In this document: piece by piece, positions 16,572 through 28,039 of the stretch
Layout: every line of letters begins with the position of its first letter
Position numbering within the stretch: the first letter of the stretch is position 1
DNA from: Saprospiraceae bacterium
Lineage (GTDB): Bacteria > Bacteroidota > Bacteroidia > Chitinophagales > Saprospiraceae
Direction of reading: 5' to 3'
DNA: 64,000 nt
Assembly: GCA_018057925.1 (NCBI GenBank)
Contig: JAGPCT010000004.1
Span: forward strand, 78,913-142,912
Position numbers and translations under genes: made by a program
The notes under the pieces: model-generated
Databases searched by the model: none
Told to the model about the DNA's origin: nothing
Seen by the model: only the letters and a program-made list of their open reading frames with translations

Positions 16572-19553
16572 TTATTCAACTATAATAAAGCCTGCCCAAT
16601 AATACGGTTCATATTTCTTTAAGCGCATAGTTTTCTGAGCTTCATGTAATGCCTTCCTTGGACAAAGTTTTCTTATTAGAAGGTTGTTATAAAAAAGAGT
16701 AATGAGTTCCATGGTCTGATAATCGGGTACTTGCCAAAGGGTCATGATGATTTTATTCACACCGGCAATTTTGAAAGCTCTACCTAAACCATAAACTCCC
16801 TCTGTCGAATGAATATCCCCAAGACCGGTATTACAAGCGGATAATACTATTAGTTCTGTATTATTTAGATTAAGTTGCATGATCTCTTTAGCGGACAGAA
16901 TGCCATCATCCGCACTATTGGATGAGGTATTATAGGATATATTATTGTTGACACCACTGAGTATCAAACCGCAATTTGGCGAATCAAAATAAGTGGATTT
17001 AACATCAAACCCACAGTCACATATTTTCTTATTCTCTTCTTGATATTGTCTAATAAAATAACCATGCGTTGAAAAGTGGATTATTTGCGGTGAAATTGCT
17101 GTTTTATATACATATTTATATTTTTTTAAGTATTGCTCTAAGGCATTATTTTGGGAGAGCTCTTTTACGAAGTAATTGGATTGGATTAAGCTTTTGGTAA
17201 TAGACTTGATTTCTTCAGCTGAGTATATCAATGGCTTCCATTTCGGTGAATTTTTAGAAGATGAGGATACTTTTTTAAAAGTAGGAGTGTTGCCGTGTAT
17301 TTTATTATTTGATTTTTTTACTCTATCCAATGTAGAATTAAAACAAATATTACCGATGACTAATGCTTCTTTCGGCTGTGTTTCAGTGTTAGGCTTTTGC
17401 TTTATTTTCAGGACATCTCTAGTGGAGTTCAATACAACGATATCAAATACATCGTTAGCTGTATTTTTATTGTCAATCATTAAGGCATTAATATTTACTT
17501 TGTGTAAGTTGTTATCAAGGCAGATATATAATGTCGTAATACCTTTTAAATGTGGCAGGAGTGTTTTCCACAATAATGAGGATAATTCATTGTTTTGATA
17601 TAATGAATTTATGCTTTGGAAGTCGGGTTTATCCACAGCACCAAGAAGAAATGAACATAGTTGATTTGATTGAAAAGTAATAAATTCAGGAAATGTGTCA
17701 TTCTTCTTTAATATCAATGCGCCATAAGTAGGGCAAACAGAATCGATGTTTACCTTATAATTAAAAAAAACAAATTCAATACATGCTTCTTTATCCGTTA
17801 AATTAGATTTAATGTCTTGTATTGAAATGGGTTTAATATCAGTTGAAAAATACCTTGAAGTTCGATTAAGCTCTTTTTCCAGTTCGTTTATCTGTTCACT
17901 TCTATCAATCTGTCTATATTCAAGGCTGTCTAACGCTAATTCTTTATTGAGATTTTTAGAATTTAGTTCAGCAATGGTTTTATAATTTTCCTTAAGCGAG
18001 TCATTCGTTTGAATCAGGCGGTGAATTCTCATAATTGAATTAGAAACGAATCCATTCAAAAACAACCGGCTATTGTATGCCAAAGTAGAAAGGTTGCTTT
18101 TTTCATTTTCTTTTAGAGAAGAGAATAAGATGTCAAGATAATAGGAGGCGTCATTAATAAATACTTCAAGCTCCTGAAAGGACATAAAATATTTGGCATC
18201 ATTGATTTCATTAAAATAGATTTCCAATGATTTTAACAGATATTCATTATTGTTGTTTGACATATCTTTATCAAGAAAGAACTCCACCTGTGCCAGCATT
18301 TTAAGTATCGATTTATTGTCTTTTTGATCCGAACCAAAACTTTTATTTATAGATTCAAGGGACTGTAATAAGTATTTTTTTGCTTTCTTAAGATTGCCTT
18401 CTTTAAAATATACTTGACTCAGCGAAAATGCGATATATCTTTTTTTCTTATTTCCCAGACTAGGTTCTCTGGCGAGTAAAGAGTCACACAAATGTAGGTA
18501 GGGTAAAGCCTCTGTCAATTGATCCCTGTCGATGAGGAAATTAGCAAAGTAATACAATGTATTTCCATATTCGTATGTAAAGTTATAATAGGCAGGTAGT
18601 GAGTTGAAAGTAGTGAAAACCGACTGAAAGGCCACTTTAGCCTGATTGTATTCATTTAAATAATAGTATGCATTGGCAAGATTGACTTTGGGGTTTATGG
18701 AATTAATATGATTTGTTCCCAAAAGTGAATCAGTGCGATATATTCGAATCAGTGATATTTTTTTTAGTTCATGATAATAGTCTATTGTTTTATAAAAGTC
18801 AGCCATCTGTATCAACAGATCACTATACTCATTTGTGTAGATGCCATTATTTTCATATTCAAACTGTCGTTTTGATGCCATAAAGCAAGAGTCAGCCTGA
18901 GCCAATTGGTTATAATACTGGTGTAAATAACCTTTGAAGAAAAGAAAGTAGGCAGGGTAAAATTGATTTCTTAAGTTATGTATAGTATTAAAATGGACAA
19001 TTTCTGTCAATAAGGTTAAAGATTCTTGATACTTGCCCGCTGTATATAATGCATCATTATAATAATCTATTAATTTCCAATATAATTGAATATCTTCTTT
19101 TGGCGTAAACCCATTTTTGTAATTTAAATAGCATATTTGGAGTTCTTTTATAAAAGTATTGGTAAATGATACCGTATCTAACTCAATCGTTGAGTTTATT
19201 ACTGCTCTGATAAAATGTGTATCTCTGTCTCCATACTTTTTTTCATTTAAAGAAACATAAATCTTTAAATTTTCAACCATTGAATCAACATTCCCTTCTT
19301 TTTTGAAATTTGTGGCTTTTCGGAAATAATGATGAATGAAAATGGGTGAACCTCCCGTTTCATTCGAAATAGGTTTATGAGATAGATCCTTTGTATTATC
19401 TAAATGTTCGAGATATATGTCATTATTCTTATGATTTGCGTTTGGGCTTAAATTCTGGTTCCAAAAAGCAGAATCATTTTGAGAAAACATTAAAATACTG
19501 CAACATAAGGTCAGAATGAGTAACCAGGATATTTTTTTTATTATTCGTTTCAT
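16572..19553 (-). CDS. Secreted TPR-CHAT protease
   Basis: 993 residues. A signal peptide (about 1-25, ending MFSQ) is followed by roughly 450 residues of helical TPR-like repeats (for example DQLTEALPYLHLCDSLL and GNLKKAKKYLLQSLE), a coiled-coil-prone stretch (about 500-570) and a C-terminal CHAT domain (about 680-993). The caspase-type dyad is intact: His830 in IIHFSTHGYF and Cys907 in VLSACNTG; YGLGRAFKIAGV and the terminal YYWAGFIIVE are also CHAT signatures. It is expected to be a cysteine protease acting in the periplasm or at the surface. Directly upstream on the same strand, after 345 bases holding a worn family A repeat, lie an anti-sigma-like membrane protein and an ECF sigma factor. 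The link suggests regulated proteolysis, but the substrate is unproven. Confidence 0.88.
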   Translation of the reverse strand: MKRIIKKISWLLILTLCCSILMFSQNDSAFWNQNLSPNANHKNNDIYLEHLDNTKDLSHKPISNETGGSPIFIHHYFRKATNFKKEGNVDSMVENLKIYVSLNEKKYGDRDTHFIRAVINSTIELDTVSFTNTFIKELQICYLNYKNGFTPKEDIQLYWKLIDYYNDALYTAGKYQESLTLLTEIVHFNTIHNLRNQFYPAYFLFFKGYLHQYYNQLAQADSCFMASKRQFEYENNGIYTNEYSDLLIQMADFYKTIDYYHELKKISLIRIYRTDSLLGTNHINSINPKVNLANAYYYLNEYNQAKVAFQSVFTTFNSLPAYYNFTYEYGNTLYYFANFLIDRDQLTEALPYLHLCDSLLAREPSLGNKKKRYIAFSLSQVYFKEGNLKKAKKYLLQSLESINKSFGSDQKDNKSILKMLAQVEFFLDKDMSNNNNEYLLKSLEIYFNEINDAKYFMSFQELEVFINDASYYLDILFSSLKENEKSNLSTLAYNSRLFLNGFVSNSIMRIHRLIQTNDSLKENYKTIAELNSKNLNKELALDSLEYRQIDRSEQINELEKELNRTSRYFSTDIKPISIQDIKSNLTDKEACIEFVFFNYKVNIDSVCPTYGALILKKNDTFPEFITFQSNQLCSFLLGAVDKPDFQSINSLYQNNELSSLLWKTLLPHLKGITTLYICLDNNLHKVNINALMIDNKNTANDVFDIVVLNSTRDVLKIKQKPNTETQPKEALVIGNICFNSTLDRVKKSNNKIHGNTPTFKKVSSSSKNSPKWKPLIYSAEEIKSITKSLIQSNYFVKELSQNNALEQYLKKYKYVYKTAISPQIIHFSTHGYFIRQYQEENKKICDCGFDVKSTYFDSPNCGLILSGVNNNISYNTSSNSADDGILSAKEIMQLNLNNTELIVLSACNTGLGDIHSTEGVYGLGRAFKIAGVNKIIMTLWQVPDYQTMELITLFYNNLLIRKLCPRKALHEAQKTMRLKKYEPYYWAGFIIVE

Positions 19554-19577
19554 ATCAACTCAATTTTGAATTGAAGA

Positions 19578-19715
19578 ATTTTACTCGAATGCTGAAATCG
19601 AGGTTTTTCAAAACCGAAGATTTCCGATTATGAGGGACAACCTGATGTGCAAACCGTTTCAATGCTTCGTTAAACCATTGATTACGAGGCGCAAATCGAT
19701 TTACCAACAGTTGAA
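19578..19715 (+). repeat. Degenerate family A repeat
   Basis: It retains GAGGTTTTTCAAAACCG, GATTATGAGGG, CCGTTTCAATG, AAACCATTGATTACGAGGCGC and AAATCGATT in family A order, with many substitutions. It sits between the anti-sigma-like gene and the TPR-CHAT gene (gap 19554-19898). An open frame of 67 codons through it is a repeat artefact. It could carry a transcription boundary inside the module. Confidence 0.65.
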
Positions 19716-19898
19716 TACAACTTATAGCAACTTGAAAGTAAATAATGTAATGCCAAATTTAACCCATAAAATAATGACGGACAATATAACTTTAGTTAGG
19801 GGTAGGTATGTTGAAGGAATGGCATTGCTATGAAGAATGATTAGTGGGTTAGTGATAATATTCCCACTGGAATTATTCAATAAGAGAGCTCCCTTGCC

Positions 19899-20870
19899 CT
19901 ACAATTGATTCATGATCATCTTAGACTTTGTATAATATGGATGTCTTGAGTCTTTGACTATTTTAGAAAATATATCTTTTGCCTCTGTTGCCTTTCCTAA
20001 CTTGAGTAACATCAATGCTTCATAAAATGCTGCTTCTTTCTTATATCTGGAGTTATTGTCCTGAACTACTACATCGAATATATTTTTTGCTTTGGTGTAT
20101 TGATGATTTGCGGCTAAGGCATTGGCATATAAAAACAGGAGATTGCTGTTTGCTTTCTGACTGTTTGATAATAATTTGAAATTCTTGATAGCGGCTGTGT
20201 AGTTTTTTTGCCAGTATGATTCCATAAAAATGAGGAAAGGATCTTGTTCATTCTCGCCCCTTGTTCCGGGATATAATGATGGATTATAATATGGTGTGAA
20301 ATTCATTGCATACAGTTCATCCGCATTTTCTTTGTAGATATGCTCAATGAGACTATCATTTTGAGTCAAAGTAATATCCGTTTCTTTTTCCGGTACTGAA
20401 GTGCCGGATTCCAATTGTTTTTGAGAGGATAATTTAGTATTAAGGGGCAAATTGGGATTTGTAACATTCGTATCTTTTTCCGGTACTGAAAGTATATTGG
20501 ATGCCATTGGTTTTTGAGGGAATATTTTAGAATTAATGGGTATGTTGGTATCACTTTTTGTAACATTCCTCAACCAAAAGCAAAAAACTAACAATAAAGC
20601 TAAAAGACCGACAAAAAGCAATCGATTTCTCCATTTTATTTTGACGTCGGACTGTTTACCGGCAATATTTAATTTTTGTTTAAGCTCCTTTCTGCCTGCA
20701 ATGTCTATAGCATCGAAAACCTGTCGATAACTGTCAAATTCATTTTTGAGACTTTCATCATGTGCCATTGCTTCAAATAAGGAATCTCTTTCCTTTGCAT
20801 CTAATTCTCCGGCAAAATATTGCAAAATCACGTCACTTTTATTCTCTGACATCTTTTTTAAAATTAGCAT
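19899..20870 (-). CDS. Membrane-anchored anti-sigma-like protein with periplasmic TPR domain
   Basis: 323 residues from the first Met; a start at 20852 (MSENKSDV) is equally likely and gives 317. The N-terminal cytoplasmic part (about 7-78) has the DVILQYFAGELDAKERDSL pattern typical of anti-sigma or zinc-finger-like N-termini in Bacteroidota, without the HCC zinc residues. One membrane helix (83-100) follows, then a linker holding two imperfect copies of a 27-residue unit (109-135 and 139-165; both end SVPEKxT), then about three TPRs (212-320). Its start overlaps the sigma factor gene by 32 bases (14 with the shorter start). The position directly after a sigma gene, and the topology, support an anti-sigma role, which is inference. 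Confidence 0.8.
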   Translation of the reverse strand: MLILKKMSENKSDVILQYFAGELDAKERDSLFEAMAHDESLKNEFDSYRQVFDAIDIAGRKELKQKLNIAGKQSDVKIKWRNRLLFVGLLALLLVFCFWLRNVTKSDTNIPINSKIFPQKPMASNILSVPEKDTNVTNPNLPLNTKLSSQKQLESGTSVPEKETDITLTQNDSLIEHIYKENADELYAMNFTPYYNPSLYPGTRGENEQDPFLIFMESYWQKNYTAAIKNFKLLSNSQKANSNLLFLYANALAANHQYTKAKNIFDVVVQDNNSRYKKEAAFYEALMLLKLGKATEAKDIFSKIVKDSRHPYYTKSKMIMNQL

Positions 20871-21405
20871 TAATGATATCCTTTAGTCGTTTCAAACAGC
20901 GACTGATGGATGCACTGACCACATTGTTGTTTTTCATGCCAAACTCCACTTTAATCATATCAATTGTTCTACTCATATAAAATTTACTTATTAGTATTTT
21001 TTTACATTCTCCCCCCAACAATTCCATTGCTGTTTCAACAGAAACCTCATTATTACGTTCAATCTCAAGGTCATCCATCAAAACATCTTCCTCTTCGGGA
21101 AACATATCAACAAAAGTAGTTCTTATGGCCTTTTTATGGTTATTAAGTAAAATTATCTTTCCAATTGAAAATAAATAAGTACTCAATTTGCTCTTTAATA
21201 TCAAAAGCCTTCCATTCTTAACATTTTCAAAAAAAATAAGTATGGTTTCTTGCCAAACATCCTCTAAATCCTGATTATTGACGTTAAATCTTTGTTGTGC
21301 CCAACTGAAGAATTTTTTCCTGTTTTGTAAATAGACCATTTCAATGGCATCATACTGACCATTCTTAATGGCTTGGAGCAGTTCTATTTCTGATTTTGCC
21401 ATCAA
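20839..21405 (-). CDS. RNA polymerase sigma factor, ECF type
   Basis: 188 residues. Region 2 (about 20-90) shows the helix with DLEDVWQETILIFFENV and LSTYLFSIGKIILLNNHKK; region 4 (about 125-180) shows a helix-turn-helix pattern with VEFGMKNNNVVSASISRCLKRLKDII. This matches the compact two-domain ECF sigma factors of Bacteroidota. It would direct RNA polymerase to a small regulon. Its 3' end overlaps the start of the anti-sigma-like gene, which indicates translational coupling. A minus-strand -7 box lies at 21483-21490. Confidence 0.9.
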   Translation of the reverse strand: MMAKSEIELLQAIKNGQYDAIEMVYLQNRKKFFSWAQQRFNVNNQDLEDVWQETILIFFENVKNGRLLILKSKLSTYLFSIGKIILLNNHKKAIRTTFVDMFPEEEDVLMDDLEIERNNEVSVETAMELLGGECKKILISKFYMSRTIDMIKVEFGMKNNNVVSASISRCLKRLKDIINANFKKDVRE

Positions 21406-21482
21406 AGTCTATTCTACAGGATTTAAAATGATGAAAAATATTGTCAATGTCTAATAATTAATTCAAGACATACTTATTAAAA

Positions 21483-21490
21483 CAAAGCTA
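21483..21490 (-). promoter_or_regulatory. Candidate -7 box upstream of the ECF sigma gene
   Basis: Minus strand TAGCTTTG fits TAnnTTTG, 78 bases upstream of the sigma factor start. There is no TTTG at 19-20 bases; one occurs at only 10. The rest of the gap 21406-21840 is AT-rich with no gene seen. Confidence 0.35.
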
Positions 21491-21834
21491 CATAATTTTT
21501 CAAAAAGTTAATCTTTCAATATAATGTGTCAAATGGCAGTTGGAATAAAAAATTGAAAGGGAAATTTGTCATACACCTTTATTGTCTTGCAAGTCATTTG
21601 TAATTATTGAATATTTGTTCCCTATTTTTAATAATCTCGAAATTACTGTATTGTAGAAATAAATATTTACCTTTAGTCAATCAATTAATTATTTTAATTC
21701 TTAATCTCATTTCGGTATTCTGCAGTTTGATTATTAATAGAACGAATAGTATTGATTACTAGTCGTTTATTGATTCTACTAAAGATAACTACTGAATCCT
21801 GGTTAAATTTGTATTATACTCGCAGTTTAAATAA

Positions 21835-24045
<2,211 letters not shown>

Positions 24046-24174
24046 CCGGTCTTAATAAGGCTAAACAGGACGAAATAGAGTGCCGAGGAGCTCTCATAAA
24101 TGTCCTATTTGCATCGTGGGAACTTTGGATAATTATTAAAAGGAGTTTTTCAAATTAGATTAGCACAACTTTCA

Positions 24175-24182
24175 TACCTTTG
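24175..24182 (+). promoter_or_regulatory. -7 box for the LptF/LptG permease gene
   Basis: TACCTTTG matches TAnnTTTG. The predicted transcription start is about 20 bases upstream of the TTG start at 24211, which supports that short leader and unusual start codon. No clear -33 TTTG was found. Confidence 0.45.
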
Positions 24183-24210
24183 ACTTTCCATTCAAAAGGG
24201 TGAGCGTATA

Positions 24211-25308
24211 TTGGGAAATATTCTGAAAATACTTGATTGGTTTATCATAAAGAAGTATCTGACTACCTTCTTCTTTACAGCCTTTATTTTTACAATGATT
24301 GCCGTAGTAATAGACACGAGTGATAAATTGGAAAAATTTTTAAAGGAAGATTGTACACTAAATGAGATAATTTTCCAATATTATGGCGCTTTTATACCAC
24401 ATATCAACTGGCTATTGTGGCCGCTATTTTCACTTATTAGCGTGATATTCTTTACATCAAGGATGGCAGCCAATTCGGAAATAATCAGCATATTCAATGC
24501 CGGAATTAGCTACAATCGTTTTTTAAGACCATATTTTATTTCTGCCGGATTGATATGCCTTATTCATGCAATAGGCAATCACTTTTTTATTCCGGTTCTT
24601 AATAAAAACAGGATAGAATTTGAGGCGAAGTATATTAAAAAGGTGGACGACCAGAATCAAAACAATGAAGTCCACTTGATATTATCGCCGGATTCTAAGG
24701 TATATGTTCGTTATTTCAATCGGATTGACAGTGTGGCGAGAGATATGAGGATAGAACGGTTTAAAAATGGCAATCTCATTGAGTCATACAAGGCAAGGGA
24801 AGCCAAGTTTCTGGGTGATTCCTCTTATTGGCTTCTTACCGGCATTGAAAGGCATACTTTTGACGGCTTAAATGAGAAGTTGTACTTACAGCCTCGTGAA
24901 TCCGTTAAGATGAAGCTCAATATAGGTCCTGATGATTTCTACACGATACGCAATTTTAATCAGACGCTGCCATCACCGGCATTGCTCAACTTTATCCATA
25001 AAGAAGAAGCGCGGGGGACAGGTGTGGCAGGCGAGTATCTCATAGAATTTCATCGGCGTACCGCAGATAGCGCCACTTTATTTATCTTGATGTTGATAGG
25101 TGTTTCTGTAGCTTCGCGAAAGATACGGGGTGGAATAGGACTTAACCTTGCATTGGGAGTATCATTAGGCGCGGCATATATGATTCTTTCAAGATTTTCT
25201 GTGACTTTTGCCCTAAGCAATATTATTCCACCACTATTGGGAGTATGGATTCCCAATTTAATCTTTATTGTAGTGAGCATCTGGCTTATTGGAAAAGCGC
25301 AAAAATAA
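24211..25308 (+). CDS. LptF/LptG family permease
   Basis: 365 residues, starting at TTG (24211); the frame upstream is closed by a stop at 24181 and has no ATG or GTG. The N-terminus ILDWFIIKKYLTTFFFTAFIFTMI, three N-terminal membrane helices (to about 120), a periplasmic beta-jellyroll (about 130-270) and three C-terminal helices (about 285-362) reproduce the YjgP/YjgQ fold. These proteins pair with LptB to extract LPS from the inner membrane and pass it to the LptA bridge. The gene is convergent with the T9SS protein gene, 21 bases apart. Whether it acts as F or G cannot be decided. Confidence 0.92.
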   Translation: MGNILKILDWFIIKKYLTTFFFTAFIFTMIAVVIDTSDKLEKFLKEDCTLNEIIFQYYGAFIPHINWLLWPLFSLISVIFFTSRMAANSEIISIFNAGISYNRFLRPYFISAGLICLIHAIGNHFFIPVLNKNRIEFEAKYIKKVDDQNQNNEVHLILSPDSKVYVRYFNRIDSVARDMRIERFKNGNLIESYKAREAKFLGDSSYWLLTGIERHTFDGLNEKLYLQPRESVKMKLNIGPDDFYTIRNFNQTLPSPALLNFIHKEEARGTGVAGEYLIEFHRRTADSATLFILMLIGVSVASRKIRGGIGLNLALGVSLGAAYMILSRFSVTFALSNIIPPLLGVWIPNLIFIVVSIWLIGKAQK

Positions 25309-25329
25309 GGACGAGATGCTTTTTCGTTC

Positions 25330-26769
25330 TTATTCCTTTACAAAATTAGTATGATAAATACCCGATTGGTCAATTACTTGAACGAAATATGCTCCAGGTA
25401 ATAGGGACTCAATAGGGATGGATTCAGTAGATGATATTGACATCAACTTCTTTCCATTGCAGTCAAACAAAAATATTTGAAATGACTGGGATAAGTGTTT
25501 CGGAAGGAGTATTGTAACATGGCTGGTAGCTGGATTTGGAAACACATGGATAGGATATTGCTTTATGTGATGATAATCAGAAGTAGATCTATATCCAAAG
25601 CGCAATATATTATTGAATAATAAAGCATCTTCGATAATATTTTGATTAAATTCAATCAATCTGCCTTTGCTGTCTAACACATATTCAAGCTTTTCTTCTA
25701 TTTTTTTCTGGGGAGCCGTCATTCGATAATAGGAGATCCGTCCCAAATCGTTATATTCAAACAGAGAAGTAGCTTGAGTCAATCCGGATGCATGAATTAT
25801 ACGAGATAACCTGTTTTTATCGTCCCACTTATATTCAATGCTATATAATGTTTGACCGGAACTATCGCTAATAGTGGAAGAAATATCGTCTGATGATTTT
25901 GAAAATGCCGATAATACCATCTCGCCTTTATTTCCATTTGATTTTCTTTTGAATTTTTGAAAGTCTATTGGTTGCTTAACGTATTTTTGAGCAGCATCCT
26001 CGCGGCTGAAAAAGTAGTTATCTGTACCGAGGGAATCCATTTCAAACCATTCATTGAAATCAGGAAATAATATAGAATAATCGTCATTTAGAAACGCCAC
26101 ATTCTCATATATGTAATCATTCAAAATGGTTTTACCCGATGAATCGTCCTCCCATTCAGATGAAGAAAATTGAAATATTTTATTTTGATCATATTCAATG
26201 TCAAATACTCTTTTACCGATATTCCATTTTCCTTCCTGAAAGTATAAGTATTCATAATGCCTGATCCGTTCTAATCCATCATACTCAATAGCAAGTGAAT
26301 CCCCATATATGATGTTTTGATTTGCATCATATTCAATAGATGAGATGAGCCTGTTTTGCGAGTTGTAGAGATGTCGTTGTACGCCTTTAAACACTTTCTG
26401 ATCATCTTGAAAAAGATAATAATCCAAGGATGAAAAGCGTGATTGATTACCCAAATAATGATAGTAATAGACATAATAATCTGCTATGTCCTTATTCTTA
26501 ATAGTTGCCTCCTCTACTCTTCCACGACTATCGTATGTCACTACAACTTGGCTAACTAATGTTCTCGGCAATTCGTCATCTGAAAAATAAATGGAAAGTG
26601 TATCAAAATTGAGCATAAAAGAACGCTCGTCTCCCGATTTTATTTGTTTCATTTCATCTATTATCCCAGGCAAACGATTGGCTAAAATAGTGAATGATAT
26701 CGGGTGTGACTGAGCAATGGCTTTGTGCTGAAAAACAAATAATGATATAAAAAAAATGAAAAATCTCAT
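25330..26769 (-). CDS. Secreted protein with RHS/YD-like strands and T9SS sorting domain
   Basis: 479 residues. A signal peptide (about 1-19) precedes a body rich in short beta units of the form YDSRGRVEEA, YNSQNRLISSIEYD, YEYNDLGRISYYR and LDSKGRLIEF, resembling YD/RHS repeats. The C-terminal 80 residues (YPIHVFPNPATSHVTI ... GAYFVQV ... FVKE) form a clear T9SS type A sorting domain. It should be exported and attached at the cell surface. No catalytic motif is seen and the function is unknown. It is convergent with the LptF/LptG-like gene. Confidence 0.78.
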   Translation of the reverse strand: MRFFIFFISLFVFQHKAIAQSHPISFTILANRLPGIIDEMKQIKSGDERSFMLNFDTLSIYFSDDELPRTLVSQVVVTYDSRGRVEEATIKNKDIADYYVYYYHYLGNQSRFSSLDYYLFQDDQKVFKGVQRHLYNSQNRLISSIEYDANQNIIYGDSLAIEYDGLERIRHYEYLYFQEGKWNIGKRVFDIEYDQNKIFQFSSSEWEDDSSGKTILNDYIYENVAFLNDDYSILFPDFNEWFEMDSLGTDNYFFSREDAAQKYVKQPIDFQKFKRKSNGNKGEMVLSAFSKSSDDISSTISDSSGQTLYSIEYKWDDKNRLSRIIHASGLTQATSLFEYNDLGRISYYRMTAPQKKIEEKLEYVLDSKGRLIEFNQNIIEDALLFNNILRFGYRSTSDYHHIKQYPIHVFPNPATSHVTILLPKHLSQSFQIFLFDCNGKKLMSISSTESIPIESLLPGAYFVQVIDQSGIYHTNFVKE

Positions 26770-26860
26770 GCAGTTTGATGGTTTAGACAGCCCGAAATTA
26801 TAAATAAATTCAACGGTGTAATAATTTTAACTTTTCCGGATGTGCCTCAAACATTACTTT

Positions 26861-26918
26861 TAACCTCAAATTTTATAGTATAGGCAAAAATATTGTCTTT
26901 AAAAAGAATTCGGGTTTA
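26861..26918. repeat. Short palindromic family B form at a stop codon
   Basis: The element runs from AACCTCAAATTTTATAGTA to GAATTCGGGTTTAA, with AGGCAAAAATATTGTCTTT in the centre. Its right border contains the TAA stop codon (minus strand) of the nucleoid-associated protein gene at 26916-26918. Confidence 0.6.
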
Positions 26919-27956
26919 AGATTCATTGTCGTAATAAATTTTATAATATTTTCGCCCTTCTTCATCAACACCTTGTTCTATCAACTCATTGTTACCATGG
27001 ATATAAATGTGGAAATTTTTATCCAGTTTAATGACACTTTTAAATAGTCGGGATTGCTTTTTCACGGCAGGAACAGAAATTGAAAAGGTTTTATCTTGAT
27101 TGAAAATTTCATTTGAAAGTTGTTCGTCTTGGAAATTATGGAATGAATCCCTGACATCGGAATGGTCGAATACCGATTGAGCGAAAGCCTGATTATCAAA
27201 AGTGTCGTTGTTTTTAAAGTAATTTACCGAACGCAGCAATATATCAGCTTGTTGAACCTTTGACGCATCAAAGTCTCCGGCATAGCTGTGCGCAACAAAC
27301 TGTTTGGTGAGCTCCATCATTTGGCTTGTCATATAATAATCATCCCCTGAATGTTGGACGCCTAAAAATTCGTCCTTCCAAAAGCCTGCTTCATTTGATT
27401 TGTTCAGGTAATCATAGATATACACTTTGTATCCCTTATCGGCATCTGTATTGATAATTAGACAAGCTTTGTCGGGTTTCTGTGCCGGGATTCCATCATT
27501 GTATTGAATTGAGGCAACTTTGTCCCGGATGTTGACATTGAGAAAAGTTTCTTTTGATTCTGATTTAAAAATACCGATAGCATTGGTTACTTCGTCTTCG
27601 ATTACAACACCTTCGAGACAAGCAATATACAATTCACCCGATTTGATGCGGGGATGTTTACTATGGCGATATAGATGCGCTGCAATGGTCTGCGATAGCT
27701 TGGGTAAAGAAGCCGGATCTTCAAATATTTTTTTTGCCAAATGATAGATTTCATTTTGTTCTAGCCCGATGTCATTGTGTAAGTGATAAAGCTCTTCTCC
27801 ACTTATGGCTGACGTAAAATAACTAAGTAAAATCTGATGAAGCGGCTCATCGATATCCACGACGTGGTCAGATAGCTCATAACCTTCATCTTGAGAAGCG
27901 TTGCCGATTTGGTGAACAATCATAGATTGTATGATGCAATTGTGTAAATGTAACAT
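26916..27956 (-). CDS. Nucleoid-associated protein, NdpA/YejK family
   Basis: 346 residues. The 37-kDa nucleoid-associated family pattern is present: an N-terminal IIQSMIVHQIGN stretch, the central ETFLNVNIRDKVASIQYNDGI, KACLIINTDADKGYKVYIYD and FWKDEFLGVQ, and a C-terminal domain with FKSVIKLDKNFHIYIHGN. These proteins bind the nucleoid; the exact role is not established, although E. coli YejK is reported to affect topoisomerase activity. Cytoplasmic, no signal. The stop codon coincides with the border of a family B palindrome. It does not share an operon with its neighbours. Confidence 0.88.
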   Translation of the reverse strand: MLHLHNCIIQSMIVHQIGNASQDEGYELSDHVVDIDEPLHQILLSYFTSAISGEELYHLHNDIGLEQNEIYHLAKKIFEDPASLPKLSQTIAAHLYRHSKHPRIKSGELYIACLEGVVIEDEVTNAIGIFKSESKETFLNVNIRDKVASIQYNDGIPAQKPDKACLIINTDADKGYKVYIYDYLNKSNEAGFWKDEFLGVQHSGDDYYMTSQMMELTKQFVAHSYAGDFDASKVQQADILLRSVNYFKNNDTFDNQAFAQSVFDHSDVRDSFHNFQDEQLSNEIFNQDKTFSISVPAVKKQSRLFKSVIKLDKNFHIYIHGNNELIEQGVDEEGRKYYKIYYDNES

Positions 27957-28039
27957 TGTGTGGAAATTGAAGCTGAAAGATACTAATATTCATGAAAAAT
28001 ATGGCATTGCATTTATTGCAATAAGTAAATCGGTATTTT

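Noticed and set aside
19630..19833. 67-codon open frame between the CHAT gene and the anti-sigma-like gene
   Set aside because: Its first half is degenerate family A repeat; no family or ribosome site supports it.
16572..21405. Reading the TPR-CHAT module as a type III-E CRISPR (Craspase) locus
   Set aside because: No gRAMP/Cas7-11, no repeat-spacer array, and the CHAT protein here has a signal peptide, so only the regulatory logic is comparable.
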